Shown here piece by piece: positions 43,456-53,046 of a stretch of DNA of 64,000 nucleotides. The position numbers and the translations under genes are program-made. Position 1 is the first letter of the stretch, and each line of letters begins with the position of its first letter. The notes beneath the pieces were generated by a model. It was given only the letters and a program-made list of their open reading frames with translations. It searched no databases and was not told the DNA's origin. This stretch comes from Spartinivicinus poritis (GTDB taxonomy: Bacteria; Pseudomonadota; Gammaproteobacteria; Pseudomonadales; Zooshikellaceae), in NCBI RefSeq assembly GCF_028858535.1, contig NZ_JAPMOU010000020.1, forward strand, positions 1 through 64,000, written 5' to 3'.

Positions 43456-44268
43456 ATGATGGAAGGGGTTGCTTTAGCCCAGGAAAGGGCGTCACTATCT
43501 AGAGCTCGATGGGAGCCTGGCAATAAGCCTGACCCTTTTTGCTCAGATAATCGACAGATATCGCATAAGTCATTTAATACGTTAGTAGCAGAATATGCGA
43601 TTGAACAATTAGTTCCACAATTATGTGCTCAAGGCTTGCATATGCCAGCAAGCTTACAGGATGCTAGGCAGCTAGAACCTGTTGGGTTAGATCAACAACC
43701 GTTGATAAACTCTGTCGAACAATTAAATTATCTTGCGAAATTACATCATGCTAAAGTCAAGCTGGACTATGACAAGCTAGCTCGGCACCAGTGGTTACCT
43801 GAATATAATCCAATGTTGCTTGGTTATTTTAACCCGGCTAAACGACGCTTGCTGGCTGCCATGTTAGATAGCCTTTGTTATGATTTTCAGCATCTATTTA
43901 GACCTGTCAGTTTAATCGCAGGTGTTTATGAGACTACCCATTGGGGGCGTATGCCAACTGGGGAGCTGATGTTAGCTAATTTACAGCGAATTAGTTTAGG
44001 TAACCCTGCGCTGGATCTTGCGGGTACATTTGTTCATTTACCAACAGTAGATAACTGTTATCAAATGGCGCAAGCTTATTTACAGGTTAATCCACAGTTT
44101 AAACGAAATATAAATCAATTGACGGTTGATATTCTGGCTGCTGCTGTTTGGCTGAAGGTAGACAAGTGTCGTCTAGTATGCCTGGGTCTTGATGAGTTTT
44201 CAGTAACAGAAGAAACCTTTTATTTTGAGCAGGTGTCGCAATGGTTAGTTGCGTTAATGAATAAATAG
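43456..44268 (+). CDS. Unknown protein, possibly kinase-fold (APH-like)
   Basis: A 270-residue cytoplasmic protein that I do not firmly recognise. The segment LIAGVYETTHWGRMPTGELM followed by LANLQRISLGNPALDLAGTF resembles the catalytic and metal-binding part of aminoglycoside phosphotransferase-like kinases (the GNPALDLA part especially), but the usual HGD catalytic motif is absent. The N-terminal half contains no signal or membrane segment. It could be a degenerate kinase-fold protein or a member of a small unknown family. It is convergent with the next gene, only 29 bases apart. Confidence 0.45.
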   Translation: MMEGVALAQERASLSRARWEPGNKPDPFCSDNRQISHKSFNTLVAEYAIEQLVPQLCAQGLHMPASLQDARQLEPVGLDQQPLINSVEQLNYLAKLHHAKVKLDYDKLARHQWLPEYNPMLLGYFNPAKRRLLAAMLDSLCYDFQHLFRPVSLIAGVYETTHWGRMPTGELMLANLQRISLGNPALDLAGTFVHLPTVDNCYQMAQAYLQVNPQFKRNINQLTVDILAAAVWLKVDKCRLVCLGLDEFSVTEETFYFEQVSQWLVALMNK

Positions 44269-44297
44269 TATGTTTGTTTTCAGGTTTGGAAGGCTGC

Positions 44298-46616
44298 TTA
44301 TTGGCTACCATGAGACCCTGCATCGGAAGGTAATTTTACAATGAGTGCTGAGCCAGGTATTTCAACACTAAAGTTGCCAGTTAATTTTAAATAGTAGTCA
44401 TCCGCTGGGGTGTAGTAGCGACGAGGGACAAGGGCAAATTGTGGGCCAAGGTTATAATTGGGTTTAATCGTGCGTTGTTGAAACCGTTGCCAGGCAGTAA
44501 AGGCACCTGCATTGTCAGATTCAGCCGCAACAGCTAAGGCTATTTGTAAGTTGGAAGGAAAACCTTCTGTGGAATAGCTATAGCCTAGCATTTGGCCAAG
44601 CTGTAAGTTTTCTTTTTGTTTTTCCACTTCTTCATTAAATGTATTAGCCAAAGGAACCATGGCAGGTGAGTCGCAGGCAGTTTGATTGAGATCAATTTGA
44701 GTGGTATTGAAAAAGGCTTCTTGATAGTTGTTGTATACCCGATACTTAATGGTAGTGCCTTCGGTATTGACAGTTTCCATTAATTTCAGGCCATTGGCTA
44801 ATGCTGCAAAAAGCCAGCAGTAATTAGGGTTTAGCATACGCTGTAAGCTAAACCGGCTGCGTTGATTTAAAATAGGCGCAGCCTGCTGAAACCCTAATTC
44901 TTTTAAATAACCCACTGACCAGGTATGGAAATCATCCATCCAGGTCGACAGGCCAGTGCGTCTTTTATAAACCAGTGCATAATAACCAGTTCGTACTCCA
45001 AACCGATCAATGAGTTCTGCGGGAATATAACCAAGATGATTAATAATTTTACTGCTGTCTCGATCAGACTCCTGTTTCGCCACATAAAGGTTGTATAAAT
45101 AGGTTAAATTGTTGTGCAACAGCTGGTTAAAATACACTTTTAATGCATGACTGTCCGGTGTGATATAGGCTGCTTGAGCGAGTGTCCTTAATGACCAGGC
45201 TTCTGCTCGGACTTGAGTTTCACGAAAAATACCTTGTTCAAGACGGCGATAATGGGGGTTATTATTTAATAAATTATAAGTTGCCCAAAACTGCAGTTCT
45301 TCTAATAAAAAATAGTCTCCTGACGTTAAATAAGAAAAGTAGCTAAACCCTGGCTGGTGCGCGGAATCTGGGTGTAAAGGGGTTTCGCACTGATGGCAAG
45401 CAGGAAAAGCTTCACTTTTATTAGTCTGTGGGTTAGTAAAGTCGCCTGGGGTACCATACAGACCTGCATAGGGCCAGTCATCAATCCGTAAAGGCAAACC
45501 GGTTCGTTTATCTCGATAATGGATGGGCCAACTGCCTGCCAAATAGGCAGTGCCATCTGTAGTCACTTTTGCACGTTTATCCATACTTAATAAATAAGCC
45601 GTTGCCCAACCCGGTAGTGGGCCGATATCAGGGCGACCACCGCCAAGTCCCATATAGGGTTCTGCGACACCACTTTGCATTAATTGCTGATTATTTTGAT
45701 ATTGCTTATAGAATCGCTGTAACAATGACTCATTAATGGTTAATGTTGGATCATATAAAGGGATGGCTTTGCTGTTCATTAGGTAATTGGGGTTAAAAAC
45801 CAGATGGGTGTCTTCACCACCAACTAGAATTACTTTTTTATGCCAGCGAGCATGATGGTTGTGATTGAGGGTTTGCTGAAATAGCGTTTTATCTTTGTTG
45901 GTGATTGTAACTTGATATTGAAGATTTTTAGGGTTGGGCTGGTAAGCCCAATTATTTTCTAAGGTAATGCCTAGCACTACTTTTTTAAACTGTTGATAAA
46001 CCCGTAATTGAAAATAAGCATGTAAATGAGGATGGGGTGAGCCATTGACGATAATCGGATATCGATAATGCCACTCCATAACCAGAGGACCAGCTAACCA
46101 GCGACGAAGTAACTCTCCTTGACTGAAAACCTGCGTTATTGGAATGGAGACATCCAAGTCATTTCCTTTAAGCTGGATACTGACATCACTGGTTAATTGA
46201 TGGGGCAAGGGTGATGGTTGCCGAGAAGTAGTCGCTGTGGGTGAACTGACTAAAATGGCAGGTAATTGCTGTTGATTATTGAAAGGTAGTTTAACAGAAA
46301 TAATGCCATGCCGTAGGCTACCATCAGGATGGAAGGCTTTTTGATCCAATTGGCTGGCTAGTAGCTGATTATTGACTTGTACATAAACTTGATCAAGTCG
46401 GCCTACATCACCAGGCTTAAAAATATGGCCGAAGCTGATATAGTCGGTATCGGTTACCCGCTTGGAACGAATAAATAAAACTTCACTAATTGGTTTTAAA
46501 TTGGCAGTTGCAAATGCCTTGTCAGTATATGAAAAGAGAATGAGTAAGCCATTAACTAATAAACTGCACAGACAGGCAAAGGGTAGTGAGTTAAATAACC
46601 ATCCGTAGAATTTCAT
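44298..46616 (-). CDS. Large secreted protein of unknown function
   Basis: A 772-residue protein with a signal peptide or N-terminal anchor (SLPFACLCSLLVNGLLILFS). It has VLFIRSKRVTDTDYISFGHI and LRHGIISVKLPF near the start, a central part LGGGRPDIGPLPGWATAYLL, and a largely helical second half with EQGIFRETQVRAEAWSLRTL. The layout (beta-rich N-terminal domain and helical barrel-like rest) recalls the PcRGLX/YetA-like RIFT-barrel proteins that act on polysaccharides, but I cannot confirm this. It lies between a kinase-like gene and the ABC exporter gene and could be part of the envelope polysaccharide region. The start may also be the GTG at 46619. Confidence 0.5.
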   Translation of the reverse strand: MKFYGWLFNSLPFACLCSLLVNGLLILFSYTDKAFATANLKPISEVLFIRSKRVTDTDYISFGHIFKPGDVGRLDQVYVQVNNQLLASQLDQKAFHPDGSLRHGIISVKLPFNNQQQLPAILVSSPTATTSRQPSPLPHQLTSDVSIQLKGNDLDVSIPITQVFSQGELLRRWLAGPLVMEWHYRYPIIVNGSPHPHLHAYFQLRVYQQFKKVVLGITLENNWAYQPNPKNLQYQVTITNKDKTLFQQTLNHNHHARWHKKVILVGGEDTHLVFNPNYLMNSKAIPLYDPTLTINESLLQRFYKQYQNNQQLMQSGVAEPYMGLGGGRPDIGPLPGWATAYLLSMDKRAKVTTDGTAYLAGSWPIHYRDKRTGLPLRIDDWPYAGLYGTPGDFTNPQTNKSEAFPACHQCETPLHPDSAHQPGFSYFSYLTSGDYFLLEELQFWATYNLLNNNPHYRRLEQGIFRETQVRAEAWSLRTLAQAAYITPDSHALKVYFNQLLHNNLTYLYNLYVAKQESDRDSSKIINHLGYIPAELIDRFGVRTGYYALVYKRRTGLSTWMDDFHTWSVGYLKELGFQQAAPILNQRSRFSLQRMLNPNYCWLFAALANGLKLMETVNTEGTTIKYRVYNNYQEAFFNTTQIDLNQTACDSPAMVPLANTFNEEVEKQKENLQLGQMLGYSYSTEGFPSNLQIALAVAAESDNAGAFTAWQRFQQRTIKPNYNLGPQFALVPRRYYTPADDYYLKLTGNFSVEIPGSALIVKLPSDAGSHGSQ

Positions 46617-46811
46617 CACTTAAAAACTTTTATAATTATATTATTTATTTGGGGTAGAGTAAGGGTTACATTTGAGTGTATAAATATACAGCCAACTCTT
46701 AGTAAGGGTCGACTGTTTTTGTGGTGAGCACAAAATAAATTATTGTTTCAACTTTATAAATACTTTATTAAGGGTGCCTCTAAACATGCACTTATTTTAG
46801 CGGCGCCCTTA

Positions 46812-49406
46812 CTATTGAATCAACCCGGCAAGTGTCTTATCCATTTCAATGAGTTGTTGATAGTGTCCTTGTTGAATAATTTGTCCTTTGTCAACAACCA
46901 GAGTCTGATCAAACTGAATGGCTTGTTCAGCACGGTTTAACACCCAGATTAATCCCTTATTGATCATTGCCTGTTTGACCTGACTGATTATTTCGCTTTC
47001 AGTCGATAAGTCTAATACGCTGGTTGCTTGGTTAATGATTAACAAGTCGGGTTTTTTCAATAGTGCTCTAGCTAATGCTAGCTTTTGTCGCATTGCTAAG
47101 GATAAACGCGTACCAGCAGTGCCCACTTCGTAATCTAAGCCATAGCCCATGATCGGTCGAATTAAGTCGTGTGAAGCAATCAGTTTGTCAATGCAAGCTG
47201 TTATTTTAGCTTGGGCGCGTGCCTGGCCATAAACGGCTTTGCCAAATAAAATATTTTCTTGAATACTCAGTGCTTCGTTGTATTCTTCCGAATCATAAAA
47301 AATAATGGTCGTGTGACGGGCTTTTAATGCCTTAGCCAGCTGCTTACGCACATTTAACAATTTGTTGCAGACCTCATTGGATAGCAATCCTAATCGATGC
47401 CGAGCAGGGGTGAGCTGAAAGACTAATGACAGCAGCATTTCAATTTGTTGGCGGGGCAGTTTATAAAGTTGCTCTTTATTAGCCTTGGCTAAAAGTGCCT
47501 TATAATCATTAATTTCTTCAGCTTGAATGAAACTGAAGCGTTCAAACAGGTCACTGCCTGGCTCAACATCGGCAAATAATTCCAACATCATGCCTGCGAC
47601 TTCGTAGCCCATGGCGAGAGTGGTGTCCATTAATCCCTCATCATCCAGTAATTGATGGATTAAGGTATTTTTATGTAACATATTGAGATCTAACATCATT
47701 TCACGGCTAGAGCCGAACAAAATATTTTCAGCAACAGTTAAATTGTTGTTGTATTTACCCCAATCAAAAAACTCGACAATATCAGTCATGTCAGAGGTTT
47801 GCACGGCCTCTCTAAACGCTCGCCTTAATTCAATAACTTGCGCCATCAGTGTTTGGTCAGTGGCAGGGTTCAAATAGCCTTGCAAGCCATAATGATAAAT
47901 ATCATCTTCCAGCTTGAGTTTACTTAGGATACTTATTAAATGGTGGTCAACGGCTTGGTCACTATCAAAACCCAGTTGGCTGGGCTGAAACCAATTATCT
48001 ACAAATATGGGGTCTTCTATTTGTAATGAAGGCACTTCATTGATGGTGGTTGGGGGCTGAGTGTTTAAGCCGTACAACAAGTTTTGTCGAATGGTGCCTG
48101 AAAAAAAATGAGGGGAATTATCCAAGTAGCAGATATGCTGGCTTAACGTAGCACTGGTTAATGTTTGTAAGTTTTCGGCTGCTAAGTTAATTCGACCATT
48201 ACGGGGTATGAGTAAACGGGTTAACAATAGCACTAACTCATTTTTACCACTGCTATCATTACCCACAATTGCTGTATGCTGGTTAAGTGGCAGGGTCAGG
48301 TTGAGGTCATCTATGGTGTTAACATTTTCATGCTCGCCATAGTATAAGTGCTCCATCGTCAGGTGTTGGTTTTGTAATGTAAGTGGCGTGGCAGGTCCAT
48401 CCTGGATATGGCTAGCAAGCATATTTTCAGGGTGAAACTGGTAAACGATCTGCTCGTATTTTATCCGTATATCTTCTTTGGTCTGATAGTATTTTAACAG
48501 TTCTTTCCACGGGGCATCCAGGTCCTGATAGGCTGCCAGGGCTGCAATTAATGCGCCTAGAGAGAGCTCACCTTTAATGACATAGTAACCGCCCACTGAA
48601 TAGAAAAAGAAGGGTGTGACTTTGCCCAGAAAGTTGTTTAAAAACTTTATAAAAAACTTTAGCTTGTATATTTTGTAGCGAATTTCAAAGATGTGCTGTA
48701 GGCGGTCTGAAATTTTTGAGCGCTCAAACTGAAAGGTACCAAAGCTATGAATTTCTTTAATACCGCCAATACTGTCCCCAATCTTATCACCCAACCGGCG
48801 GGCTGCTAGCACTCGTTGCTTACCCAGTTGGTTGACGATCCGTTGGAGTTTGGGAATGATGTATAACTGCAATGGATATAAAGCAGTTGCTGCGATACCT
48901 AAAATCACATCCTGGTTATAAATAAAAAACAGATAAGTCAGTAGTAATCCGCCTTGAAAGGCAGGCAAGGCAAAGGCTTCACCAATAAAACCACCTAGTG
49001 GCTCGGTTTCGGCGGTAATGATGGGAATGATTTCCCCTTGTGATACTTTTTTAAAGTGAGGGACGGGAAAACGTAGAATACGGCTATACAGGTCAAAGCG
49101 AAGCTTTTTCAACATTCGCTCACCCACCACACCACGATAGACGTTTAATAGGTACTTGAGGACACCATTAATAATTACCAGGCCCAGGAAGATAAAGCAG
49201 AGAACTAACAAGTAATCTATCTGGTCAACAGGGTAACCCCAAACTGTTTCAGGGACGTTCTCCTTATTTAAGGCATCATTGATAATGTGTTTAGGTACTT
49301 CTAAAGTGGCGTACACCAAAGGAAATGAGAAGACAGTTAAAAATAGGATCAATACCTGGTCTTTGAGGGTGTACTTCAGAATAAAACGATAAATTGATGA
49401 TTCCAT
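46812..49406 (-). CDS. ABC exporter-like protein with degenerate ATPase motifs
   Basis: An 864-residue protein with an N-terminal six-helix exporter domain (about residues 1-310) and a C-terminal nucleotide-binding domain that appears doubled or expanded by an insert of about 200 residues. The ATPase motifs are unusual: Walker A reads GNDSSGKNE (Asn instead of Ser/Thr after Lys), the signature LSGGQ is LSLAM, and Walker B ends LLIINQATS, with Asn and Gln where Asp and Glu normally stand. This suggests weak or absent ATP hydrolysis in this site. The frame opens at a GTG at 49415, but GAGG precedes the ATG at 49406. It diverges from two glycosyltransferase genes. The substrate is unknown. Confidence 0.8.
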   Translation of the reverse strand: MESSIYRFILKYTLKDQVLILFLTVFSFPLVYATLEVPKHIINDALNKENVPETVWGYPVDQIDYLLVLCFIFLGLVIINGVLKYLLNVYRGVVGERMLKKLRFDLYSRILRFPVPHFKKVSQGEIIPIITAETEPLGGFIGEAFALPAFQGGLLLTYLFFIYNQDVILGIAATALYPLQLYIIPKLQRIVNQLGKQRVLAARRLGDKIGDSIGGIKEIHSFGTFQFERSKISDRLQHIFEIRYKIYKLKFFIKFLNNFLGKVTPFFFYSVGGYYVIKGELSLGALIAALAAYQDLDAPWKELLKYYQTKEDIRIKYEQIVYQFHPENMLASHIQDGPATPLTLQNQHLTMEHLYYGEHENVNTIDDLNLTLPLNQHTAIVGNDSSGKNELVLLLTRLLIPRNGRINLAAENLQTLTSATLSQHICYLDNSPHFFSGTIRQNLLYGLNTQPPTTINEVPSLQIEDPIFVDNWFQPSQLGFDSDQAVDHHLISILSKLKLEDDIYHYGLQGYLNPATDQTLMAQVIELRRAFREAVQTSDMTDIVEFFDWGKYNNNLTVAENILFGSSREMMLDLNMLHKNTLIHQLLDDEGLMDTTLAMGYEVAGMMLELFADVEPGSDLFERFSFIQAEEINDYKALLAKANKEQLYKLPRQQIEMLLSLVFQLTPARHRLGLLSNEVCNKLLNVRKQLAKALKARHTTIIFYDSEEYNEALSIQENILFGKAVYGQARAQAKITACIDKLIASHDLIRPIMGYGLDYEVGTAGTRLSLAMRQKLALARALLKKPDLLIINQATSVLDLSTESEIISQVKQAMINKGLIWVLNRAEQAIQFDQTLVVDKGQIIQQGHYQQLIEMDKTLAGLIQ

Positions 49407-49705
49407 TAGCCTCACTAAATGTCGTTGGATGGCCTGTTTGAGGATAGCCTGAACCCGCTTTTAGACTAGCAAAAAAGTGAACTGCTGACTGCCTTAGTGG
49501 AAAGCAAGTTAGCATGTTACAATGTTTTGAATGCTTCATAAATAATACAGGCTTTCGTGTATACTCTTCGCTTTGACTTTAAAGAAAGTCATGATCATTT
49601 TGCACTGTATGTTATACCCCATACGAAAGGTTTTTAGGTGTGGCCACTGAATGGCGAAGGGTATATGAAAGTAGTCTTCACTCGTCTTGAAATTGGGGCA
49701 ACAAC
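49407..49705. other. Divergent intergenic region with a REP-like element
   Basis: About 300 bases between the ABC exporter and glycosyltransferase genes, holding both promoters and the repeat at 49613-49665. I see no gene. Confidence 0.5.
49613..49665. repeat. REP-like element related to the dispersed repeat
   Basis: TATACCC and GGGTATA form the ends of a 53-bp unit. Its interior CGAAAGGTTTTTAGGTGTGG resembles the left arm of the dispersed repeats at 14325 and 30155 (CGAATGGTTTTTAGGGGCGG), so it may be a short or distant member of that family. Confidence 0.5.
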
Positions 49706-51022
49706 TTGATAACAAAAGTCGCACTTGTTTTAAAGGGTTATCCTCGTTTATCAGAAACGTTTATTGCTCAAGAAATCAAAGCATTGGAACAGCGGGGGTT
49801 ACAGATCCAGCTGGTTTCTTTACGACACCCCACCGACTCGCATGTTCACCCTATTCATCGAGAAATTAAAGCACCGGTTAACTACTTACCTGAATATTTA
49901 CACCAAGAGCCTTGGCGGGTGGTGAAGGCCTTATTTAAGCTTGTGTATAAGAGCGCTTTTTGGCGGCTGCTAGTGGTTTGGTGGCGAGATTATAAACGGG
50001 ATCGTACCCGTAATCGGCTCCGTCGCTTGGGGCAAGCATTAGTGTTAGCCGTCGAGTTACCTGCGGCAACCCAATGGTTATATGCACACTTTATTCATAC
50101 GCCAGGCTCTGTTACTCGTTATACCAGTTTATTAACGGGCTTGCCTTGGTCTTGTTCTGCCCATGCAAAAGATATTTGGACTACTCCCCAATGGGAGTTA
50201 ACTGAAAAGTTAAATGAACTGGCTTGGTTGGCAACCTGTACTCAGGCGAATCAGCAGTATTTACAATCGCTGTCCGCAGCCCCAGAGAAAGTGATGTTGG
50301 TTTATCATGGATTAGACTTTAATCGGTTTAACACTATCACTCCCCCAGAAACAAACGACAGTTCAGTTTCAGTAGACAACAAGTCTGGTAAGGCAAAAAA
50401 TACGGAGGAGATTTGCCCAACTGTTGTGCAATTAATTTCGGTAGGGCGTGCGGTAGCCAAGAAAGGCTATGATGTGCTGCTACAGGCACTGGCCCAGTTA
50501 CCAAGTGAATTAAGTTGGCGGTTTGTCCATATTGGGGGTGGCCCGTTACTCACCAGTTTAAAACAACAAGCGGCCAACTTAGGTATTGCTGATAAAGTAA
50601 GATGGCTAGGGGCAAAACCTCAAGAGGAGGTGTTGGCCCAGTATCGGCAGTCAGCTATTTTTGTTTTAGCTTCAAAAATAACTGAGGATGGTGACCGGGA
50701 TGGTTTACCCAATGTATTAATGGAGGCACAAAGCCAGGGGGTTGCTTGTATTGCTTCAGATATTTCAGGGATTCCAGAGCTGATTATTGATAAAAAAACT
50801 GGGTTATTAGTTCCTCAAGGTGATGTCGCTGCATTGACCCATGCGATTGCTAAGCTAATTAGTGATAGTGAGTTACGCTATCGGTTAGCGGTGGCTGGTC
50901 AACAACGTGTTACCGAAGAGTTTTCATTAGCCACAAATATTGAGCGACTAGCTGAACAGTTTGGTCTGGCTTACCCTGAAAGCTGTAGCAAACGTGAGGA
51001 AAAAAACAAATCAAGTGCTTGA
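49706..51022 (+). CDS. GT4-type glycosyltransferase
   Basis: A 438-residue cytoplasmic GT-B glycosyltransferase. The N-terminus VALVLKGYPRLSETFIAQEI followed by KALEQRGL is typical of GT4 enzymes of exopolysaccharide and lipopolysaccharide loci; the C-terminal donor site reads EDGDRDGLPNVLMEAQSQGV, with the E-x7-E pattern. The start is a TTG with GGGG about 8 bases before it, and no better start is close. It is followed after 25 bases by a second glycosyltransferase gene, so the two are probably cotranscribed. Donor and acceptor sugars are unknown. Confidence 0.9.
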   Translation: MITKVALVLKGYPRLSETFIAQEIKALEQRGLQIQLVSLRHPTDSHVHPIHREIKAPVNYLPEYLHQEPWRVVKALFKLVYKSAFWRLLVVWWRDYKRDRTRNRLRRLGQALVLAVELPAATQWLYAHFIHTPGSVTRYTSLLTGLPWSCSAHAKDIWTTPQWELTEKLNELAWLATCTQANQQYLQSLSAAPEKVMLVYHGLDFNRFNTITPPETNDSSVSVDNKSGKAKNTEEICPTVVQLISVGRAVAKKGYDVLLQALAQLPSELSWRFVHIGGGPLLTSLKQQAANLGIADKVRWLGAKPQEEVLAQYRQSAIFVLASKITEDGDRDGLPNVLMEAQSQGVACIASDISGIPELIIDKKTGLLVPQGDVAALTHAIAKLISDSELRYRLAVAGQQRVTEEFSLATNIERLAEQFGLAYPESCSKREEKNKSSA

Positions 51023-51047
51023 AATAGAATAACAGGCTGTCATTTTA

Positions 51048-52193
51048 ATGAAGCAAACCATTGCCTTTTATGCACCCTTAAAATCCCCTTTTCATGTGAT
51101 TCCTTCAGGGGAGCAACGGATTGCTCAACTATTTTGGCAAGCCTGTGAAAAAGCAGGGTTTAATCTGGTTTGGGCTGATAGCTTACGAAGTTATGATCGC
51201 AGCGGTGATGTCACTCGCCAACAGCGGCTGGCGAAGCTGGGTGAACGCAGAGCACAGCGGCTAATTCAGCGTTGGCAACAGTTACCCACTGATCAGCGAC
51301 CTGTCTTATGGTTAACATACCACCTTTATCATAAAGCGCCGGATTATATTGGGCCTTTTGTCAGTCAGGCGCTTAATATTCCCTATGTATTAGTCGAAGC
51401 TTCCTATGCTGCCAAACAACAACAAGGCCCTTGGGCGCCAGGGTTAGCAGCTTCTGTGCAGGCTATCCGACGGGCCAATAGCATTTTATCCCTTAATCCT
51501 GGCGATATTCCAGGTTTACAACAGGTGCTGGGCGAGAGTGAGCGAATACATCTGATTAAACCTTTTATTAACCCTGTTATTGTAACTGAAAATAAAAATC
51601 AACTCAGGCAACAGTTAGCGAAGCAATGGTATTTACCCGTTACAAGCAATTGGCTGTTAACAGTGGCGATGTTACGCCCCCGAGATAAACAACAGTCTTA
51701 TCAGTATCTCAGTGGTATTTTGTCCCAGTTAGTTGATCTGGACTGGTACTGGATTGTCGTGGGGGATGGTAAAGCGCGCACTGAAATACAAGATTATTTT
51801 AGTGGTTTAACGGAGCGTATTCGCTGGGTAGGCGCATTATCTGAACAAGAGGTGACCGAATGGTTAACGGCTGCTGATCTATTTATTTGGCCTGCAATTA
51901 ATGAAGCGTTAGGTATGGTGTTTTTAGAGGCGCAAGCTGCGGGTTTACCGAGTATAGCAGGAGCTGAAGTAGGGGTGGCCAGTTTGTTTGACCAGAAGAA
52001 ACCGGCAGGTATTTTGTTAAATACTGGGCAGCCGAGTGACTTTATCAATGCTATCCGACAGTTGCTGTTAGATCAGTCAGGTCGAGAGTTGCTAGGTCAA
52101 CGAGGTATACAACATGTGGCGCAGGATCATTCTCTTCACAGCACCAGTATCTGGTTGCAGCATCATTTTAGCGCCCTAATAGGCAAACGCTAA
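51048..52193 (+). CDS. GT4-type glycosyltransferase
   Basis: A 381-residue GT-B glycosyltransferase with the donor-binding signature WPAINEALGMVFLEAQAAGL near residue 285, and the middle segment VGDGKARTEIQDYF typical of the Rossmann-like second domain. The N-terminal part FYAPLKSPFHVIPSGEQRIA resembles enzymes in putative glycoconjugate loci. It lies in one unit with the preceding glycosyltransferase and the following histidine phosphatase gene, with short gaps. No signal or membrane segment is visible, so it is cytoplasmic or peripheral to the membrane. Confidence 0.9.
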   Translation: MKQTIAFYAPLKSPFHVIPSGEQRIAQLFWQACEKAGFNLVWADSLRSYDRSGDVTRQQRLAKLGERRAQRLIQRWQQLPTDQRPVLWLTYHLYHKAPDYIGPFVSQALNIPYVLVEASYAAKQQQGPWAPGLAASVQAIRRANSILSLNPGDIPGLQQVLGESERIHLIKPFINPVIVTENKNQLRQQLAKQWYLPVTSNWLLTVAMLRPRDKQQSYQYLSGILSQLVDLDWYWIVVGDGKARTEIQDYFSGLTERIRWVGALSEQEVTEWLTAADLFIWPAINEALGMVFLEAQAAGLPSIAGAEVGVASLFDQKKPAGILLNTGQPSDFINAIRQLLLDQSGRELLGQRGIQHVAQDHSLHSTSIWLQHHFSALIGKR

Positions 52194-52221
52194 CAGCATT
52201 GACAAAGAGTATCCATCAGCC

Positions 52222-52806
52222 ATGCAATCAATTTACTTTTTACGCCACTGGCCTACAGCCTGGAACCAGCAAGGTTTAATTCAGGGGCGGTGTGATGTGC
52301 CATTAACTCAGGCAAGCATGGCAGAATTAAACACCTTACACGTGCCACCGGACTTACACATCAGTCGTTGGTATGTCAGCCCGTTACAGAGAGCAAAACA
52401 AACCTTGGCCAGTTTAGGGCTAACCGGTGAGGTAGCCCAGCCTCTGATGGAAATGGACTGGGGAGAATGGGAAGGTAAAACCTTAGCTGAATTAAGGCAA
52501 ACTGATCCTAGGCTAAAGATAGAAGAGCCCAAAGGTATTTACTTGCAATGCCCGAAAGGAGAGTCACCGAAAAAAGTACAACAACGGTTGTTAGGTTGGT
52601 TACAGCAATGTTCAGATAAGGGCGAGTCAATAGGCATTGTCACCCATAAAGGCGTTATTCGTACGGCACTGGCTGAGGCCTGTCAGTGGGATATGACCAC
52701 AAAACCTCCCGTTAAACTTAACTGGCAATGTATTCATTATTTTGGTTGGGACGGACATAAGCTGTATTTAATAAAAGCCAATATTCCTTTGCTTAAGCAG
52801 AGTTAG
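52222..52806 (+). CDS. Histidine phosphatase family protein
   Basis: A 194-residue phosphoglycerate mutase-like phosphatase. The catalytic histidine lies in YFLRHWPTAWNQQGLIQGRC, where the usual RHG is RHW, and the second histidine is in GIVTHKGVIRTAL; WYVSPLQRAKQT carries the conserved arginine. The change of Gly to Trp after the His is unusual but occurs in related families. It follows the two glycosyltransferases with 28 bases between, so it may act on a phosphorylated sugar intermediate, by analogy with GmhB or similar enzymes. The substrate is unknown. Confidence 0.87.
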   Translation: MQSIYFLRHWPTAWNQQGLIQGRCDVPLTQASMAELNTLHVPPDLHISRWYVSPLQRAKQTLASLGLTGEVAQPLMEMDWGEWEGKTLAELRQTDPRLKIEEPKGIYLQCPKGESPKKVQQRLLGWLQQCSDKGESIGIVTHKGVIRTALAEACQWDMTTKPPVKLNWQCIHYFGWDGHKLYLIKANIPLLKQS

Positions 52807-53046
52807 TAGCTGTTATTTTTTCTTGTTTAGACCACGATTAATTCTTTAGGTCGCATGAAGTAGTCTTGAAATTAACGAAGAGAGGCCCAAAACTGGCTTG
52901 TATTTATTAGCGTTTTCTTTTAGTACTATTGTGCTGTTAAAAATGACTTTTACAGCACTTTAATCCTCCTCAACATACTACAAAACATGTACAATTGGCG
53001 TTGTCATGTCAATTGTTTCTTATTGTTAATGGAATACTCGAAAATA

